Assembly: GCA_946886255.1 (NCBI GenBank)
Contig: CAMPIG010000162.1
Coordinates: forward strand, 1 to 9,446
Direction: 5' to 3'
Length of the DNA stretch: 9,446 nucleotides
Source of the DNA: an uncultured Cellvibrio sp.
GTDB lineage: Bacteria; Pseudomonadota; Gammaproteobacteria; Pseudomonadales; Cellvibrionaceae
The position numbers were made by a program, and so were the translations under genes. The notes below the pieces were generated by a model. The model was given only the letters and a program-made list of their open reading frames with translations, had not been told where the DNA came from and ran no database searches. Numbering within the stretch: position 1 is the first letter of the stretch; each line of letters begins with the position of its first letter. Positions 7,514-9,446 of this stretch are shown here, piece by piece.

Positions 7514-7542
7514 GCCGGCGTAAAAATCTGCCAGCCTTTTTT
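7514..7542 (+). terminator. Possible weak terminator after the CPXCG gene
   Basis: GCCGGC (7514-7519) can pair with GCCAGC (7530-7535) with one mismatch across a 10-base loop, and a run of six T follows at 7537-7542. The T run is good but the stem is poor. The remaining bases to 7686 hold a 10-base direct repeat and the mscL ribosome site; no convincing promoter was found by eye. Confidence 0.35.
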
Positions 7543-7686
7543 CAACATCAATAATTCGTGAACACGCGCTGTTTTATCCCCTCGATGATGGTATAAACAG
7601 TCACGGTCCGGTATTGCAGCAACCCGACTCGCGCTGTTTCGCAGGCGTTATCTGTTATCACCATTCTGGATAAAAGGGGACTTCCC

Positions 7687-8097
7687 ATGAGCATCATTAA
7701 AGAATTCAAAGAATTTGCGGTAAAAGGCAATGTTGTGGACATGGCGGTGGGTATCATCATCGGGGCCGCGTTTGGCAAGATCGTAACCTCCGTGGTGGGC
7801 GATGTGATCATGCCGCCGATCGGGTTGTTGATCGGCGGCGTGGACTTCAGTGATCTGGCTGTTGTGTTGAAAGAAGCCACCGCCGATGCACCGGCCGTTA
7901 CCATTGCCTACGGCAAATTTATTCAGACCATCCTGGACTTCACCATCGTCGCCTTCGCGATCTTTATGGTAGTCAAAGGCATCAATCGTTTGAAGCGTAA
8001 GGAAGAGGCCGCACCGACGCCACCCGCTAATCCAGCACCCAGCAAAGAAGAATTACTGCTAACCGAGATCCGCGATTTGCTACGGGACAAAAACTAA
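7687..8097 (+). CDS. mscL: Large-conductance mechanosensitive channel MscL
   Basis: MscL is a homopentameric inner-membrane pore that opens under membrane tension to release solutes during hypo-osmotic shock. The product has 136 residues, the same length as E. coli MscL, and begins [22 protein letters not shown]. The N-terminal amphipathic helix is about 1-13; TM1 (about 15-45) is rich in small residues ([12 protein letters not shown]), followed by [10 protein letters not shown]. The periplasmic loop is about 50-72, TM2 about 75-100 ([23 protein letters not shown]), then a basic RLKRKEE cluster, a Pro/Ala linker and the C-terminal helix [13 protein letters not shown] (about 119-131). At the gate E. 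coli Leu19 and Val23 are Met19 and Ile23 here. A strong ribosome site, AGGGGA (7675-7680), lies six bases before the ATG. lpdA follows after 39 bases without a terminator, so read-through is likely. Confidence 0.98.
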   Translation: MSIIKEFKEFAVKGNVVDMAVGIIIGAAFGKIVTSVVGDVIMPPIGLLIGGVDFSDLAVVLKEATADAPAVTIAYGKFIQTILDFTIVAFAIFMVVKGINRLKRKEEAAPTPPANPAPSKEELLLTEIRDLLRDKN

Positions 8098-8136
8098 TCC
8101 GCAAATTTTTCATATCAGCCAATTCGGAGAGTGGTT

Positions 8137-9446
8137 ATGGCGGAAACAATCAAGACACAAGTCGTGGTGTTAGGCAGCGGCCCCGGCGGTTATTCAGCAG
8201 CGTTTCGCGCGGCGGATCTGGGCCTTGAGGTTACTCTTGTAGAACAGTATGCGGCCTTGGGCGGGGTTTGTTTGAATGTAGGCTGCATTCCCTCCAAAGC
8301 GCTGCTCCATGTAGCCCAGGTTATCCATGAAGCCGAGCATGGCCAGGATATCGGTTTGACATTCGCACCCCCAAAGCAGGACCTCAACCAGATCCGCACA
8401 TTTAAAGACGGCGTGGTCAAGAAGTTATCCCAGGGCGTCAGCGGTATGGCCAAAAGCCGCAAGGTGCAGGTTGTATATGGTCGTGGCACCTTTACCGGTA
8501 GTCATCAGCTCAGCGTGGTGAATGAAGGGAAAGAGACACTGATTGAATTTGAACACGCGATCATCGCTGCTGGCTCCAGCGTCGTAACACTGCCGTTTAT
8601 TCCAGATGACCCACGCGTGTGGGATTCCACCAAAGCATTGGAATTGGTTGAAGTACCCAAACGCTTGTTGGTTATCGGCGGCGGCATCATTGGTTTGGAG
8701 ATGGGCACGGTGTACCAGGCATTGGGCAGTAACGTTACGGTGGTTGAATTTGCTGATCAATTAATTCCTGCTGCTGATAAAGATCTGATCGCGGTATACA
8801 GCCGCTACAACAAAGAGCGCTTCGAGGTGCTGCTATCCACCAAAGTGGAGGCTGTAGAAGCAGCGAAATCCGGTTTAAAGGTCAGCTTCTCCGGCGCCAA
8901 TGCCCCAGCGGAAGCACGCGAGTTTGACGCCGTGCTGGTCGCTGTAGGACGCAAGCCCAATGGTCAACTCATCGGGGCTGACAAGGCGGGTGTGCAGGTG
9001 GACGAACGCGGGTTTATTCCGGTCAGTAATACCCAGCAAACCAACGTGCCGCATATCTTTGCTATCGGCGATATTGTGGGGCAACCCATGCTGGCCCATA
9101 AAGCGAGCCACGAAGGCCATGTGGCAGCCGATGTAATCGCGGGACATAAACGTATATTTAATCCGCGCGTCATTCCCTCCATCGCTTACACCAATCCCGA
9201 GATTGCCTGGACCGGCCTGACAGAGAAGGAAGCCAAGGCACAGGGCATCAATTACAAAACCGCCATCTATCCCTGGAGCGCCAGCGGTCGCGCCCTCGGC
9301 GCCAATCGCAGTGAAGGCAAGACCAAGTTGATCTATCATGCTGAATCTGAGCAGTTGTTGGGTGCAGGGATAGTAGGGATTAATGCGGGCGAGTTATTGG
9401 GCGAATTGTCTCTTGCTATTGAGTTTGGCGCGAATGTGGAAGACCT
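8137..9446 (+). CDS. lpdA: Dihydrolipoamide dehydrogenase E3 (3' partial)
   Basis: Lpd is the FAD-containing E3 subunit of pyruvate and 2-oxoglutarate dehydrogenases and the glycine cleavage system; it reoxidises dihydrolipoamide with NAD+. The frame stays open to the window end, giving 436 residues of about 475. Visible parts are the FAD loop GSGPGG (13-18), the redox pair Cys45/Cys50 in GGVCLNVGCIPSK, and the NAD-binding GGGIIGLE (181-188) with an acidic residue at the end of the next strand (VVEF), which favours NAD over NADP. The second FAD motif is GDIVGQPMLAHKASHEG, followed by the dimer-interface domain (PSIAYTNPEIAWTGLTEKEA). The catalytic His-Glu region (HAHPTLSE-type) would follow just past the edge. 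The protein is very close to E. coli Lpd in type. GGAG at 8126-8129, seven bases before the ATG, fixes the start. No E1 or E2 genes lie upstream; those may follow or lie elsewhere. Confidence 0.97.
   Translation, partial: MAETIKTQVVVLGSGPGGYSAAFRAADLGLEVTLVEQYAALGGVCLNVGCIPSKALLHVAQVIHEAEHGQDIGLTFAPPKQDLNQIRTFKDGVVKKLSQGVSGMAKSRKVQVVYGRGTFTGSHQLSVVNEGKETLIEFEHAIIAAGSSVVTLPFIPDDPRVWDSTKALELVEVPKRLLVIGGGIIGLEMGTVYQALGSNVTVVEFADQLIPAADKDLIAVYSRYNKERFEVLLSTKVEAVEAAKSGLKVSFSGANAPAEAREFDAVLVAVGRKPNGQLIGADKAGVQVDERGFIPVSNTQQTNVPHIFAIGDIVGQPMLAHKASHEGHVAADVIAGHKRIFNPRVIPSIAYTNPEIAWTGLTEKEAKAQGINYKTAIYPWSASGRALGANRSEGKTKLIYHAESEQLLGAGIVGINAGELLGELSLAIEFGANVED

Noticed and set aside
8875..9339. 154-residue open frame on the - strand opposite lpdA
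   Set aside because: It lies inside the conserved lpdA coding region, and the Gly/Ala-rich product fits a complementary-strand shadow.

Overview
The window looks like ordinary chromosome of a gammaproteobacterium. Rho, UbiD, MscL and dihydrolipoamide dehydrogenase all read like close relatives of the E. coli and Pseudomonas proteins. The order trxA-rho-ubiD matches, as I recall it, the arrangement in Pseudomonas and its relatives. The roughly balanced base composition and the CPXCG and entericidin-like small genes would suit a Cellvibrio-type member of the Pseudomonadales/Cellvibrionales; that placement is inference. All recognised genes lie on the + strand. The open frames on the - strand are shadows of real genes.

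Layout. Positions 1-687 hold the 3' part of a YeeZ-like NAD(P)-binding epimerase-family gene, cut by the window edge. A membrane-bound hybrid sensor histidine kinase with two receiver domains follows (787-3195); the first receiver is partly degenerate and there is no HPt domain. Then come thioredoxin (trxA, 3409-3738), a 393-base gap, transcription terminator Rho (rho, 4132-5391) and the UbiQ-pathway decarboxylase UbiD (5553-7019). A cluster of small genes follows: an entericidin-type lipoprotein of 44 residues (7101-7235), a 63-residue CPXCG cysteine-rich protein (7304-7495) and the mechanosensitive channel MscL (7687-8097). The window ends inside lpdA (8137 onward), before its catalytic His.

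Regulation visible in the sequence. A good sigma70-type promoter lies about 300 bases before rho. The leader after it ends in a stretch very rich in C and almost free of G, as expected of a Rho-loading (rut) site, which suggests that Rho limits its own synthesis by attenuation. The rho gene itself is closed by a perfect 10-bp hairpin. Further hairpins follow trxA and the entericidin gene.

How the genes relate. Most neighbours serve separate housekeeping roles: thiol redox, transcription termination, ubiquinone synthesis, osmotic safety valve, 2-oxoacid dehydrogenase E3. Hairpins and gaps split them into several transcription units. The only likely pair is mscL-lpdA, 39 bases apart without a visible terminator. 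I found no mobile element, CRISPR array, tRNA or rRNA, and no convincing new multi-gene system. The points most worth a second look are the rho leader, the kinase's odd first receiver and the small cysteine-rich and lipoprotein genes.
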